64,000 nucleotides of DNA from the NCBI RefSeq assembly GCF_002291425.1, contig NZ_CP014136.1, forward strand, positions 248,001-312,000, read 5' to 3'. The DNA comes from Gibbsiella quercinecans. GTDB taxonomy: Bacteria; Pseudomonadota; Gammaproteobacteria; Enterobacterales; Enterobacteriaceae. Shown one piece after another: positions 36,223 through 44,575 of this stretch. Every line of letters begins with the position of its first letter. Position 1 is the first letter of the stretch. The notes beneath the pieces were generated by a model. It searched no databases. It was not told the origin of the DNA and saw only the letters and a program-made list of their open reading frames with translations. Position numbers and translations under genes: made by a program.

Positions 36223-36543
36223 ATGTGCGGGCTATGTGGTTTACTTTCTGAAGGGCCGCAGTGGAGCGATCCGCTGCGCCAACAACACCTGCCGCCGCGC
36301 CAGCAGCGCCTGCAACAGTTGGCGCTGCTGAACCGCACGCTGGCGCCGTGGCGCCTGACGCTGCGCGATCTGCACGGCAGTACCTGGCTGTTGGCTGGCC
36401 CGACCGGGCAACAGGCCATCGTAACCGGCCTTGAGCAACTGTGGGGCGAGGTTGAACGGTTGATCAGGCGCCCGGCCGATCCGCTCGAACCGGGCTACCT
36501 GGCGGCGTTATCGGACGGAGGCGCGGATGGCGGCAATGTTTAA
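36223..36543 (+). CDS. Small protein with an N-terminal MCGLCG motif (106 aa)
   Basis: A 106-residue protein not recognised as a named family. AGGAGA stands six bases before the ATG and the gene is tightly packed between the second SDR and the CobW gene (its end overlaps the CobW start by 17 bases), so it is real. It starts M-C-G-L-C-G-L-L-S; M-C-G-x-x-G is the start of class II (Ntn) glutamine amidotransferases, where Cys2 is the nucleophile. But the rest (Arg/Leu/Gln-rich helix, then T-W-L-L-A-G-P-T-G) is far too short for that domain. Cys2 and Cys5 may instead bind a metal delivered by CobW. No function is claimed. Confidence 0.6.
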   Translation: MCGLCGLLSEGPQWSDPLRQQHLPPRQQRLQQLALLNRTLAPWRLTLRDLHGSTWLLAGPTGQQAIVTGLEQLWGEVERLIRRPADPLEPGYLAALSDGGADGGNV

Positions 36544-37555
36544 GATACCGGTACACGTGCTCAGCGGGTTTCTCGGCAGCGGCAAAACCACCCTGCTGCG
36601 CCGTTTGCTGCAAGGCCAGGATCAGCGTGACACCGCGCTGCTGGTAAACGAATTCGGCGCCGTGGGCATCGATCATCTGCTATTGGCCGAAGTGGCGCCG
36701 GATACGGTGCTACTGCCCAGCGGCTGCGTGTGCTGCGCCATGCGCGGTGAGTTGAAACAGGCATTGTTGGCGCTGTTTGAGCGCCGCCAACGGGGCGAGG
36801 TGCCGGCGTTCAGCCAGGTGATCCTGGAAACCACCGGGTTGGCGGACCCAGCGCCGATCCTCGCCACCCTGCTGCACGATCGTCAGCTCCAGCACCATTT
36901 CCGCCAGGGCACGATGATTACCCTGGTGGACAGCGAACACGCCTGGCAGCAAGCGCAGCATCAGCCGGAATGGCTGGAACAGGTCACCGCGGCCGATTGG
37001 CTGCTGCTCAGCAAAACCGATCGGGTGGCGGACGGCGCGCTCGCGCCGCTTCAGGATTACCTGCAACGGCTGAACCCGCTGGCGCATATTGCCCCGACCA
37101 GCACCCTGGCGGATGGCGATCTCAGCCTGTTCGGCGGCTGGCCGGACACGCTCGCGTTCCAGCGCCTGCGCCCGTTACCCGCCGCTGCGCCGCCGCCCGA
37201 CGGCGCACGGCACCCGGCGACGCAAACCTGCACAATCGAATTTGATCGGCAGATCAACTGGTCGGCTTTCGCCGTTTGGCTTTCAATGCTATTACATTGC
37301 CACGGGCAATCAATATTGCGCATCAAAGGGATATTGAAGGTGGCGGAAAGCGCCACGCCGGTGGTGATCCAAGGCGTGCAGCACAGCCTGCACCCGCCGC
37401 TGCACCTCACCGCCTGGCCGCCGGGCGCGCAGCGTTCGCAAGTGGTGTTGATTATGCGTGGCATTGACCCCGCGCGGGTGCAAGATGCCTTTCACCGTTT
37501 TATGCTGTCGGTTGCTGCAACCACGCCGGTGGCTCCACCGCTTACGGAGATCTAA
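36527..37555 (+). CDS. CobW/COG0523-family GTP-dependent metallochaperone
   Basis: A 342-residue G3E GTPase. Walker A G-F-L-G-S-G-K-T-T (14-22), the family's metal-binding C-x-C-C motif (Cys67, Cys69, Cys70), G-E/E-T-T-G-L-A-D-P switch region, S-K-T-D base recognition, and a C-terminal CobW_C domain from about residue 245. Such proteins insert Zn, Co or another metal into client enzymes. In this operon the metal-dependent deacetylase-fold hydrolase is the obvious client. The first ATG is close to a GGAGG site; the Met three codons later is an alternative. Confidence 0.85.
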   Translation: MAAMFKIPVHVLSGFLGSGKTTLLRRLLQGQDQRDTALLVNEFGAVGIDHLLLAEVAPDTVLLPSGCVCCAMRGELKQALLALFERRQRGEVPAFSQVILETTGLADPAPILATLLHDRQLQHHFRQGTMITLVDSEHAWQQAQHQPEWLEQVTAADWLLLSKTDRVADGALAPLQDYLQRLNPLAHIAPTSTLADGDLSLFGGWPDTLAFQRLRPLPAAAPPPDGARHPATQTCTIEFDRQINWSAFAVWLSMLLHCHGQSILRIKGILKVAESATPVVIQGVQHSLHPPLHLTAWPPGAQRSQVVLIMRGIDPARVQDAFHRFMLSVAATTPVAPPLTEI

Positions 37556-37559
37556 CCGC

Positions 37560-38753
37560 ATGCCCCGCTCCTCCATCGCCAGCGCGCCAGCCACCTTGCG
37601 GGTGCTGGGCACCTCGGTCACCCTGTTGGAAATTTTGCGTCAACGCGCCGAGCAGGATCTGGGCCTGCGCATCGAATACCAGATCCATGATGTACAGGAC
37701 GCGCAGCGCATCGCCGTGATGCACCCCGAGCGCTACGATCTTTACGATCAATGGTTCCACAATGTGGATTTCGTCTGGCCGGCCCGGGCGGTTCAGCCGC
37801 TGGATATCAATCGCCTGCGTTACTGGGACGAAATCAACGATCTGCCGAAACGAGGCACCCTGTTCCCCGGCGGCCGGCTGGGCGACGGCAGCGTGCCGGT
37901 CAAGCGGCTCTATGTGCAGCACGATCACAGCCTCGGCAGCACGCCCACCGAGCGGATCAGCATGCTGCCGCTGACCCACAACGCCGACAGCTTCGCCTAC
38001 CATCGGGATCGGCTGCCCAGGATCCTGCGGGATGAAGAAGAGAGCTGGGGCTGGCTGCTGCACCCGGCGTTCAGCGGCCAGGTGGCGTTGCAGAACGACG
38101 CGGCGATGGGCGGGCTGGATGCCGCGCTGGCGGCACAGGGCGCGGGGCTGGCGCGCTTTGCCAACATCGGCAATCTAAGCCTGGAAGAGATCGACCGCCT
38201 GACAAGCGTGCTGTCCGAACTGCACCGCCACGGGCATTTCGCCGCGTTCTGGGCCAGCCAGGACGAAGCCTGCCGGCTGATTGACGACCGGCGCGTCGGG
38301 ATCCAAAGCCTGTGGGCGCCCACCTATTTCCGCCACCATTTCCAGCAGCGCGGCTATACGCTGGCGACGCCGCGTGAGGGCTACCGCGCCTGGTACGGCG
38401 GGCTGTCGATCTCGCGCTGCGCCAGCGGCCGCGTGCTGGACGCCGCCTATGATTACCTCAACTGGTGGCAATCCGGCTGGCCGGGGGCGGTGATGGCCAA
38501 ACAGGGCTACTACATCTCTAACCCACAGCGCAGCCGCCCCTACCTATCCCGCGCAGAGTGGGATTATTGGTACGCCGGCAAACCGGCCAGCGAAGATTTG
38601 CCGGATGCCTATGGCAATGGCTTGATCCCTCAGGGCGAGCAGCGCGACGGCGGCAGTTACGAACAGCGGATGAGCCATATTGCGGTGTGGAATTCGGTGA
38701 TGGACGAACATAACTATCTGGTGCGGCGCTGGCATGATTTTCTGCGCGCCTGA
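37560..38753 (+). CDS. PotD-like extracellular-solute-binding-type protein without signal peptide
   Basis: A 397-residue protein with the fold pattern of PotD/FbpA-type substrate-binding proteins (R-V-L-G-T-S-V-T near the N-terminus; L-Y-D-Q-W; S-M-L-P-L-T-H-N-A-D-S-F-A-Y; G-Q-V-A-L-Q-N-D-A; S-L-W-A-P-T-Y-F; a late Y-L-N-W-W-Q-S-G-W-P-G). It starts without any hydrophobic segment or lipobox, and no ABC permease or ATPase gene accompanies it, so it looks cytosolic. A frame extends upstream to 37458, but inside the CobW gene and also without a signal. GGAG is 11 bases before the chosen ATG. It may be a sensor, a carrier or an enzyme; unknown. Confidence 0.7.
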   Translation: MPRSSIASAPATLRVLGTSVTLLEILRQRAEQDLGLRIEYQIHDVQDAQRIAVMHPERYDLYDQWFHNVDFVWPARAVQPLDINRLRYWDEINDLPKRGTLFPGGRLGDGSVPVKRLYVQHDHSLGSTPTERISMLPLTHNADSFAYHRDRLPRILRDEEESWGWLLHPAFSGQVALQNDAAMGGLDAALAAQGAGLARFANIGNLSLEEIDRLTSVLSELHRHGHFAAFWASQDEACRLIDDRRVGIQSLWAPTYFRHHFQQRGYTLATPREGYRAWYGGLSISRCASGRVLDAAYDYLNWWQSGWPGAVMAKQGYYISNPQRSRPYLSRAEWDYWYAGKPASEDLPDAYGNGLIPQGEQRDGGSYEQRMSHIAVWNSVMDEHNYLVRRWHDFLRA

Positions 38754-38770
38754 AGGCCCAGGCGCGGCTG

Positions 38771-39697
38771 TTATTCGCCGGCCGCCATCGCCGGTTGGAT
38801 GAACAGTTCGTTACTGTCCACTTTTTCAAAAATATCGCTGCTGATTGCGCTGGTCGGCGACAGGTTTTTAACCGCGATATTATTGAGCTTCATCTGGTGG
38901 CTGGCATGGGCGAACGCCGGGATAATCAAATCATCCACTTTATCGGCCAAAAACGTCGGCAGCTTATTGGCGGCGGTTTCATAAAAGCGCGGCAGGTGGA
39001 AATTATTCATATCCAGGCCGGCGATCAGTAACTGCTCAAACCCAAGGTAAGAAATAATCTGGAATGCCCAATACACCACGGTGCCGGCGTCAAAAATACC
39101 GCTGCGAATATCATGGTTAAAAGCGATGGCGTGATTTTCCGGGCAAAAGCTGACGCTGGCGGCATGGCAATAATGTGGGCGCAGCGCTTGGGTAGGAATT
39201 CGCGGTTGATACGTTTTGTAGGCGGCGTCTTCAATAACGGCGAAGCGGCATTTCACATTGGCTAATGTGGCTTTATCAATAATTTTGGCGACGCCCTGCA
39301 CGGTGGTGAACAATAAAATATTTTCGTCGCGGATAATACCTTCCACGATATCCGGCCGGCGGTCGATAAACCCCATATCGACAATCACGTAGAAACGGAA
39401 GTCTACCTCGTTATGCAAGAAATAGGCGCCGTTCACGCCAATCGCCGGCATCGGCGGCAAGGCGTCGAATTGCATACTGTTGATTGAAGGCCCGGTGGCG
39501 GTTAACAGCACATCGCCGTGGCAACTGCCCTTCAGCATCGCCAGATCGGCGATCGGTACCGGCTGTTTTTTATAACGCAGCGCAATGATTTCCCCGCTGG
39601 CGGCGCGTTCAATCTTTACATGGGGCCAGAGATTCTCATTATGGCGATAGGGACGTGGATGAGAATAACGGTATATCTGTTTAAAAAACGATCCCAT
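38771..39697 (-). CDS. waaZ: WaaZ-like lipopolysaccharide core protein (Kdo III transferase family)
   Basis: A 308-residue cytosolic protein. Its pattern of blocks follows E. coli WaaZ (RfaZ): G-P-S followed by a V-N-G-x-x-x-x-L-x-N-x-V block, F-I-D-R-R, a G-x-D-x-x-x-x-x-x-P-R-F-Y-E block near residue 240, and N-L-S-P-x-T-A-I near the end. WaaZ adds a partial third Kdo residue to the inner LPS core. The gene stands alone here, not in a waa cluster, and converges with the binding-protein gene. Homology is judged by eye from remembered sequence, so the family is fairly likely and the exact reaction is not shown. Confidence 0.6.
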   Translation of the reverse strand: MGSFFKQIYRYSHPRPYRHNENLWPHVKIERAASGEIIALRYKKQPVPIADLAMLKGSCHGDVLLTATGPSINSMQFDALPPMPAIGVNGAYFLHNEVDFRFYVIVDMGFIDRRPDIVEGIIRDENILLFTTVQGVAKIIDKATLANVKCRFAVIEDAAYKTYQPRIPTQALRPHYCHAASVSFCPENHAIAFNHDIRSGIFDAGTVVYWAFQIISYLGFEQLLIAGLDMNNFHLPRFYETAANKLPTFLADKVDDLIIPAFAHASHQMKLNNIAVKNLSPTSAISSDIFEKVDSNELFIQPAMAAGE

Positions 39698-40008
39698 AAG
39701 GCCAATTTCCTGTTATCGCTACGATCTATCACCGCACCTGGCTGGATTTATTTGAATTATTTTCACGCTATGGCTGGAAATGGCGCCCCGCCGAAACCGG
39801 GAATATCCCTACCACACCGCTGCGCCACCGGGCCGCGTATTGCTGTAGGCCAAGTATTAAGTGATTTAGTGATCGAGGCAATTTAGTGAACTTGAATTCT
39901 TTAGCAGGTTAACAATAAGAGATGTAATAAAATATTACGCAAGCATTTGTTTTGTGATCAACCTCCAAACTTGGCCGATTATTTCACCGCCTGGCTGGGC
40001 GCTATAGC
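39698..40008. other. Intergenic region upstream of waaZ
   Basis: About 310 bp without a gene. The portion 39880-39950 is AT-rich and probably contains the leftward waaZ promoter. Confidence 0.35.
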
Positions 40009-40031
40009 AAAAACCCCGCTGGATGGCGGGG
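40009..40031. terminator. Terminator of the sulfur operon
   Basis: CCCCGC-N6-GCGGGG with an A-run on the left and a T-run on the right, so it is canonical in both directions. Read leftward it ends the long operon whose last stop is at 40052. Confidence 0.85.
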
Positions 40032-40051
40032 CTTTTTCTGCGCTCTGCGAG

Positions 40052-41275
40052 TTACGCCTGTGGGCTACTGCCAATTTGCCAGATGAATGTTGGCTCGCTG
40101 CCGTTGATCGCCCAGGCGCCGACGTTGCGCGCCTTGTAGATCACTGGGTTGTGTGAAGACAGCGTGCGGGCATTGCGCCAATGGCGGTCCAGCGCCTTAC
40201 TCACCCGGGTGTCGGAAGCCCCCAGCGCATTAAACAGCTCACTGGCGGCGCGCGGCACCCATTCACTGGCGATCACCTGCGCCTTGGCGGCATCCACTTC
40301 AGCGGCAATGTTCTCTGCCTGTATCCGCGCCTCATCCTGCGATACGTGCGCCTCATAGGCACGCTGCAAGGATGCCGCCGCCTTCAGCACCGTGGCTTCC
40401 ACCGCATAGGCCCAGGAAGCAATCTGCCCCACCACCTGCTGGATCTGCACATCGTCTTTCACCAGCGTGGCATTGCCGTGGCTATAGATACGCCGCCGGT
40501 TGCGCACGCCCGCGGCGGCGTCACGCTGCACCGCGCGGCCAACGCCGGCTAAACTGGCCAGCAAAACGTGCTGATAAAACGCCGTCTGGTAACGGAAACG
40601 ATCGGCAAAGTCATACAGGTGTTCCGCTTCCACATGGGCATTGTTAAAGCGCGTGGTGCCGCTGCCGGTGGTGCGCTGGCCAAAGCCATCCCAGTCATCG
40701 TCACGTTCTACCGCATCCTGGTTGACATTGACGATGGCGATCACTGCGCCGCCGTTATCGCTGCGTTCGGCATACACATCAATCCAGTCGCTGAACAGGC
40801 TGCCGGTGCTGTAAAACTTCTCGCCGTTCAACCGCCAGGCGCCGTCGTGCGGCGTCACCTTGGTGATCACCTGGCCAAGCTGCACCGCGCCGATTTCCGT
40901 CCAACCGCTGCCGACCAACTCGCCATCCAAAAAGCGGCTGAACCAGCGATCGCGCTGCGGGCTATCCGGCTGATTAAGCCGGTCCTCCACAAAGGCAAAG
41001 TGCGCGCGCAGCGCCTGCGGCAGGTTGGAATCGGCCTCGGCCAACTCCGTCAGCAATTCAAACAGCTGCGGCAGCGAAGCGCCGTAACCGCCTTTCTCCC
41101 GCGGAATGCGCAGCGTGCCGAACCCGGCCTCTTTCAGCCAGCGTATCGGTTCATAGGGCAGCGTGCGCGTCAGTTCGCGCTCCAACGCACCGGCGGCGAT
41201 GCGGGCAAAAATCGGGCGGAAGCGCTGCGCCAGTTGGGCATAATCGGCGCCGGTCGATAACAGATGTTGGCTCAT
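40052..41275 (-). CDS. Acyl-CoA-dehydrogenase-fold flavin monooxygenase (DszC/SfnB-like)
   Basis: A 407-residue flavoprotein with the acyl-CoA dehydrogenase layout: helical N-terminal domain, central beta domain (W-R-L-N-G-E-K-F-Y-S-T-G) and C-terminal helical domain. The sequence type is that of DszC/SoxC and SfnB, which oxidise organosulfur compounds or sulfones with reduced flavin, rather than fatty-acid enzymes. The ATG with GAGGAA upstream was chosen, discarding 42 upstream codons. Last gene of the sulfur operon, 10 bp after the MFS gene. Confidence 0.78.
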   Translation of the reverse strand: MSQHLLSTGADYAQLAQRFRPIFARIAAGALERELTRTLPYEPIRWLKEAGFGTLRIPREKGGYGASLPQLFELLTELAEADSNLPQALRAHFAFVEDRLNQPDSPQRDRWFSRFLDGELVGSGWTEIGAVQLGQVITKVTPHDGAWRLNGEKFYSTGSLFSDWIDVYAERSDNGGAVIAIVNVNQDAVERDDDWDGFGQRTTGSGTTRFNNAHVEAEHLYDFADRFRYQTAFYQHVLLASLAGVGRAVQRDAAAGVRNRRRIYSHGNATLVKDDVQIQQVVGQIASWAYAVEATVLKAAASLQRAYEAHVSQDEARIQAENIAAEVDAAKAQVIASEWVPRAASELFNALGASDTRVSKALDRHWRNARTLSSHNPVIYKARNVGAWAINGSEPTFIWQIGSSPQA

Positions 41276-41285
41276 GGCAAATTCC

Positions 41286-42740
41286 TCACAGTGACGTGTC
41301 CGCGGCGGTTTGTTCACCTCGGTCATCAATATCATTACGGGTGGGTTCAAAACGGATCGCCAGCAAAAAGACGATCGGGATGAACGCCGCCAGCGAAACA
41401 ATCCAGAACATATCGGTGCCGAAACGCGCCTGCAGAATAGGCAGGATGAACAACGCCAGCGCGCTGCCGATGCCTGATAGCGAGCGGCCGAAGCCCACCC
41501 CGGTGGCGCGGATCGATGTTGGATAAGAGAGCGCCGGGTAAATCATCATTTGTGCGCCCGGGCCGAAGCCTTCGGCAAACAGCCACAGGCCCAGCATTAG
41601 CAGCGCCAGCCCGATGCCGAGCGCCGCGTGCGGCTGGCCGATTAACGCCAGCGCGATCAGCGCGATGAACTGCAGGGCAAAACCGGCGATCGCCACGTGG
41701 CGCGAAGGGTATTTCCACGCCAGGCGCATGCCGAGCAGGCCGCCGGTAAAGGCGAACAGCACGTTCAGGCCAAGCGAAGCGGAGATGGTTTCAAACACGC
41801 CGGCGCCGAGGAACTGCGCCAGGATCGACGGCAGGAAAAACGCGATCGCGGTGTATTCAAACGAGATACAGACGTTCATTACGCTGGCCACTATCGTGCG
41901 CTCGCGATACGGTTTTTGGAACAGCACGCGGAAGCTGACTTTGGGCGGCTGCGGTTTTTCCCGGCCGGCGGCGCTGGGCTCTTCATGGGCATCAATGCCG
42001 TACGATTCACGCAGAATGCGCGCCGCCCCCTTGAAGTCGCCCTGATTGGCGGCCCACAGCGGCGATTCGTTCATAAAGCGCCGGCGTACCATGATAATCA
42101 GCAGCGCCGGTACCGCGCCGAACAAAAGTGACGCGCGCCAGAGCCAATCGATGTGCTGCGCGGGTAACAAAAAGTAGAGCGCAAAGATAATCAGGAAGCA
42201 CACCGAGGAAGCCGCGTACCACATCGGGCACCAGGCGGCCAGCCGCGCCGCTTTGTTGCCCTGGCCGGTAAACTTGGAAAACTCCGCCAGGTAGGCCATG
42301 GCAACCGGCAGATCGATCCCCACCCCGATCCCCATCAGAAAGCGTGCGCCGATCAGCACCCAAACGTTGGGCGCCAGCCCGGCGGCAATCGCCGATACCA
42401 CAAAAAACAGCATATCCGCCATAAACACCTGATAGCGGCCATACTTATCCGTCAGCCAGCCGCCGACCAGGTTACCGATGATGGTTCCCACCATAATCGA
42501 AGACGTCACCACGCCAGTCAGCAGCGGGCTAAGGCTGAACTCGCGCACCACGTCATCAATGCCGTAAGACAGCGTGGTCAGGTCATAGGCGTCAAGAAAA
42601 ACGCCGCCCAACGCCAGCAGGACAATCATACGCGCGTGGCTGTTCTTATCACTGCGTTGATTGATTAAGCGCGCCACATCGCTCACCGATCCAATCGGTG
42701 TGGACAGCGGCGCTGCCGTATCGATATTCAACGTACTCAT
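41286..42740 (-). CDS. MFS transporter in the sulfur operon
   Basis: A 484-residue MFS transporter. Helix 1 contains D-A-Y-D-L-T-T and the helix 2-3 loop G-G-W-L-T-D-K-Y-G-R, both as in the sugar/aromatic-acid porter group. It has a long cytosolic N-terminus and a central loop rich in Pro and Lys. GAGG six bases before the ATG. It lies between the MetQ-like and the DszC-like genes, which suggests import of an organosulfur or organic substrate, or export of a desulfonated product. Confidence 0.8.
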   Translation of the reverse strand: MSTLNIDTAAPLSTPIGSVSDVARLINQRSDKNSHARMIVLLALGGVFLDAYDLTTLSYGIDDVVREFSLSPLLTGVVTSSIMVGTIIGNLVGGWLTDKYGRYQVFMADMLFFVVSAIAAGLAPNVWVLIGARFLMGIGVGIDLPVAMAYLAEFSKFTGQGNKAARLAAWCPMWYAASSVCFLIIFALYFLLPAQHIDWLWRASLLFGAVPALLIIMVRRRFMNESPLWAANQGDFKGAARILRESYGIDAHEEPSAAGREKPQPPKVSFRVLFQKPYRERTIVASVMNVCISFEYTAIAFFLPSILAQFLGAGVFETISASLGLNVLFAFTGGLLGMRLAWKYPSRHVAIAGFALQFIALIALALIGQPHAALGIGLALLMLGLWLFAEGFGPGAQMMIYPALSYPTSIRATGVGFGRSLSGIGSALALFILPILQARFGTDMFWIVSLAAFIPIVFLLAIRFEPTRNDIDDRGEQTAADTSL

Positions 42741-42867
42741 AACGACCTCTAATTATTTTGTGCAGGTGTTCTTGTTATAGAACCAACCGGGGCGCTGCAC
42801 AAACAACAAAAATCGCTATAAAAATATTAAATATCAATAAGTTAATTTAAAAACACTACGTAACGCG

Positions 42868-42899
42868 AGCACCGGGTTAACCTGGGTTAATCCGGTGCT
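42868..42899. terminator. Long imperfect hairpin after the metQ-like gene
   Basis: AGCACCGG...CCGGTGCT arms, extended by GTTAA/TTAAC after one mismatch, in the 250-bp gap between the MetQ-like gene and the MFS gene. No U-tract. It could attenuate or process the transcript inside the operon. Confidence 0.4.
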
Positions 42900-42992
42900 G
42901 TTAGCCACATTGATTGGGCCGGCCAAACGCTTTCAGGTGCAGCGCTGTGGCCGCCGCCGGCACTGCGCATCCACCTGGGTGAATACAGAGGG

Positions 42993-43868
42993 TTACTCCG
43001 CCGATACCGGTACCAAAACCCCTTTCACCAAAGGATCGTCCGTTTGCTGCAGGTATTGCTGCACGCGCGGATCGGCAAAGGCCTGCTGCAGTTTCTTGAT
43101 ATTGGCGTCTTCCAGGTACGGCGTGCCAATCACCAACTGCGAGGCGAAGGTCTTCGGCGCCGGTGGGAACAAAATCCCCTTCTCGCGCGGCACTTTGCCC
43201 GCGTCAAACTGCGAAACATAACCAATGGCGGCATCCACCGAATTCAGCGCACGCGGCATGGTCAGCAGATCCAGCTCCTTAAAGTTGAAGTTGCGCTTAT
43301 TGACGGTGATGTCTTTCAGCTTGGCAGTGCGGGGTTCGATGGTGGGATCCAGCCCAATCAGCCCAATACGCTGCAGCAGCCACAGCGCCTGGCCCTGGTT
43401 AGCGCCGTCGTTCGGCACCACAATCTCGGCACCGTCGGGCAACGCGTCTATCGAAGGGTAACGATCCGAATAAATGCCGAACGCCCATTGGAACACCGGC
43501 TGCGTTGGCGTCAATTTGAAGCCGTTGGCATCCACCACCTGTTTCAGCCACCACTGGTGTTGGTAAATGGTGGCGGCATATTGCCCTTGCGCCACCGCCC
43601 GGTCCGCCTGCACCGGGTCTTGCAAGCCAACCGCTTCCAGCTTGATGCCGTAATCCGGTGCGATATGCTCGCCAACGTATTGAATCACGCGCTGTTCCCC
43701 GGCCATCGCCGGCTCATAATGCACCTTCAGCGTGGTGCCGAACTGCACCGCCTGGCTCTTGCCGGTAGTGAAATACCACACTGCCGCCGCCGCAATCAGC
43801 AGCACGACAATCGCCAGCGGCAACGGCCAGCGCTTTTTCTTACGAATCTCAAACTCGTGATTTGACAT
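42993..43868 (-). CDS. MetQ/NlpA-family substrate-binding protein, membrane-anchored type
   Basis: A 291-residue NlpA-family protein. The core (A-x-G-x-x-x-x-x-I-Y-Q-H-Q-W-W-L; V-P-N-D-G-A-N-Q-G-Q-A-L; I-G-Y-V; F-A-S-Q-L-V-I-G) matches MetQ-type proteins that bind methionine or related compounds. The N-terminus is a basic start (R-K-K-K-R-W) with one hydrophobic helix at about 15-35 and no lipobox cysteine, so it may stay attached by an uncleaved helix instead of a lipid. It forms a MetNIQ-type importer with the two genes upstream, only 2 bp away from the permease gene. Confidence 0.85.
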   Translation of the reverse strand: MSNHEFEIRKKKRWPLPLAIVVLLIAAAAVWYFTTGKSQAVQFGTTLKVHYEPAMAGEQRVIQYVGEHIAPDYGIKLEAVGLQDPVQADRAVAQGQYAATIYQHQWWLKQVVDANGFKLTPTQPVFQWAFGIYSDRYPSIDALPDGAEIVVPNDGANQGQALWLLQRIGLIGLDPTIEPRTAKLKDITVNKRNFNFKELDLLTMPRALNSVDAAIGYVSQFDAGKVPREKGILFPPAPKTFASQLVIGTPYLEDANIKKLQQAFADPRVQQYLQQTDDPLVKGVLVPVSAE

Positions 43869-43870
43869 AG

Positions 43871-44575
43871 TTAACGGGTTTCCTGATGGGGACGTAACGC
43901 GGCGACCAGGCGATCGCCGATAAATTGAATCAGTTGGATCGTGGCAATCAGCACCACAATGGTGGCGATCATGATGTGGTTATCGAAACGCTGGTAGCCG
44001 TAGACCACGGCCAGATAGCCTATGCCGCCTGCGCCGATGGTGCCGGCGATCGCCGAGTACTCAATCATCGAAATCACATTCAACGTGATGGCGGCGACAA
44101 TCGCCGGTAGGGCTTCGCTCAACTGGGCATGCACGATGATCTGCCAGTGGGAGCCGCCGGACACCAGCCCCACCGCGGTGACATCTGCAGGCAGCTCACG
44201 CAGGGCGTTTTCCACCAGCCGGCCAAAAAACGGCACGCCGGCGACAATCATCGGGATCACCGCCGCCGGGATGCCGATGGTGGTGCCGGTCAGCCAGTAG
44301 GTGAACGGAATGATCGCCGCCATCAGCACCAGAAACGGCAGCGAGCGGCCCATATTCACCAGCCAGCTTAGCGTGCGGTGCAGCGCCGGCCTGGGGAACA
44401 GGCCGCGCGGGGCAGTGTTGAACAGCACCACACCCACCAGCCCGCCGAAGGTCACCACAAACAGCATGACGATGCCCACCATCAGCCAGGTTTCTCCGTA
44501 GGCGGGCAGCAACAAATGGTGAATCTGGTTCCAGGGCGTGTCCTGGCTCAGTACGCTATCGTCAACGCTTTTCAT
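43871..44575 (-). CDS. MetI-type ABC permease
   Basis: A 234-residue inner-membrane permease of the methionine-type importer family, with about five helices and the EAA loop (E-A-L-P-A-I-V-A-A-I-T-L-N-V-I-S-M-I-E-Y-S-A) that contacts the ATPase. Its start overlaps the end of the ATPase gene by 4 bases. With the NlpA-family protein and the ATPase it makes one transporter, probably for methionine-like or other organosulfur substrates. Confidence 0.87.
   Translation of the reverse strand: MKSVDDSVLSQDTPWNQIHHLLLPAYGETWLMVGIVMLFVVTFGGLVGVVLFNTAPRGLFPRPALHRTLSWLVNMGRSLPFLVLMAAIIPFTYWLTGTTIGIPAAVIPMIVAGVPFFGRLVENALRELPADVTAVGLVSGGSHWQIIVHAQLSEALPAIVAAITLNVISMIEYSAIAGTIGAGGIGYLAVVYGYQRFDNHIMIATIVVLIATIQLIQFIGDRLVAALRPHQETR

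Noticed and set aside
36223-36543. Glutamine amidotransferase annotation for the MCGLCG protein
   Set aside because: Apart from the first residues none of the class II amidotransferase motifs occur and the length is less than half of the domain.
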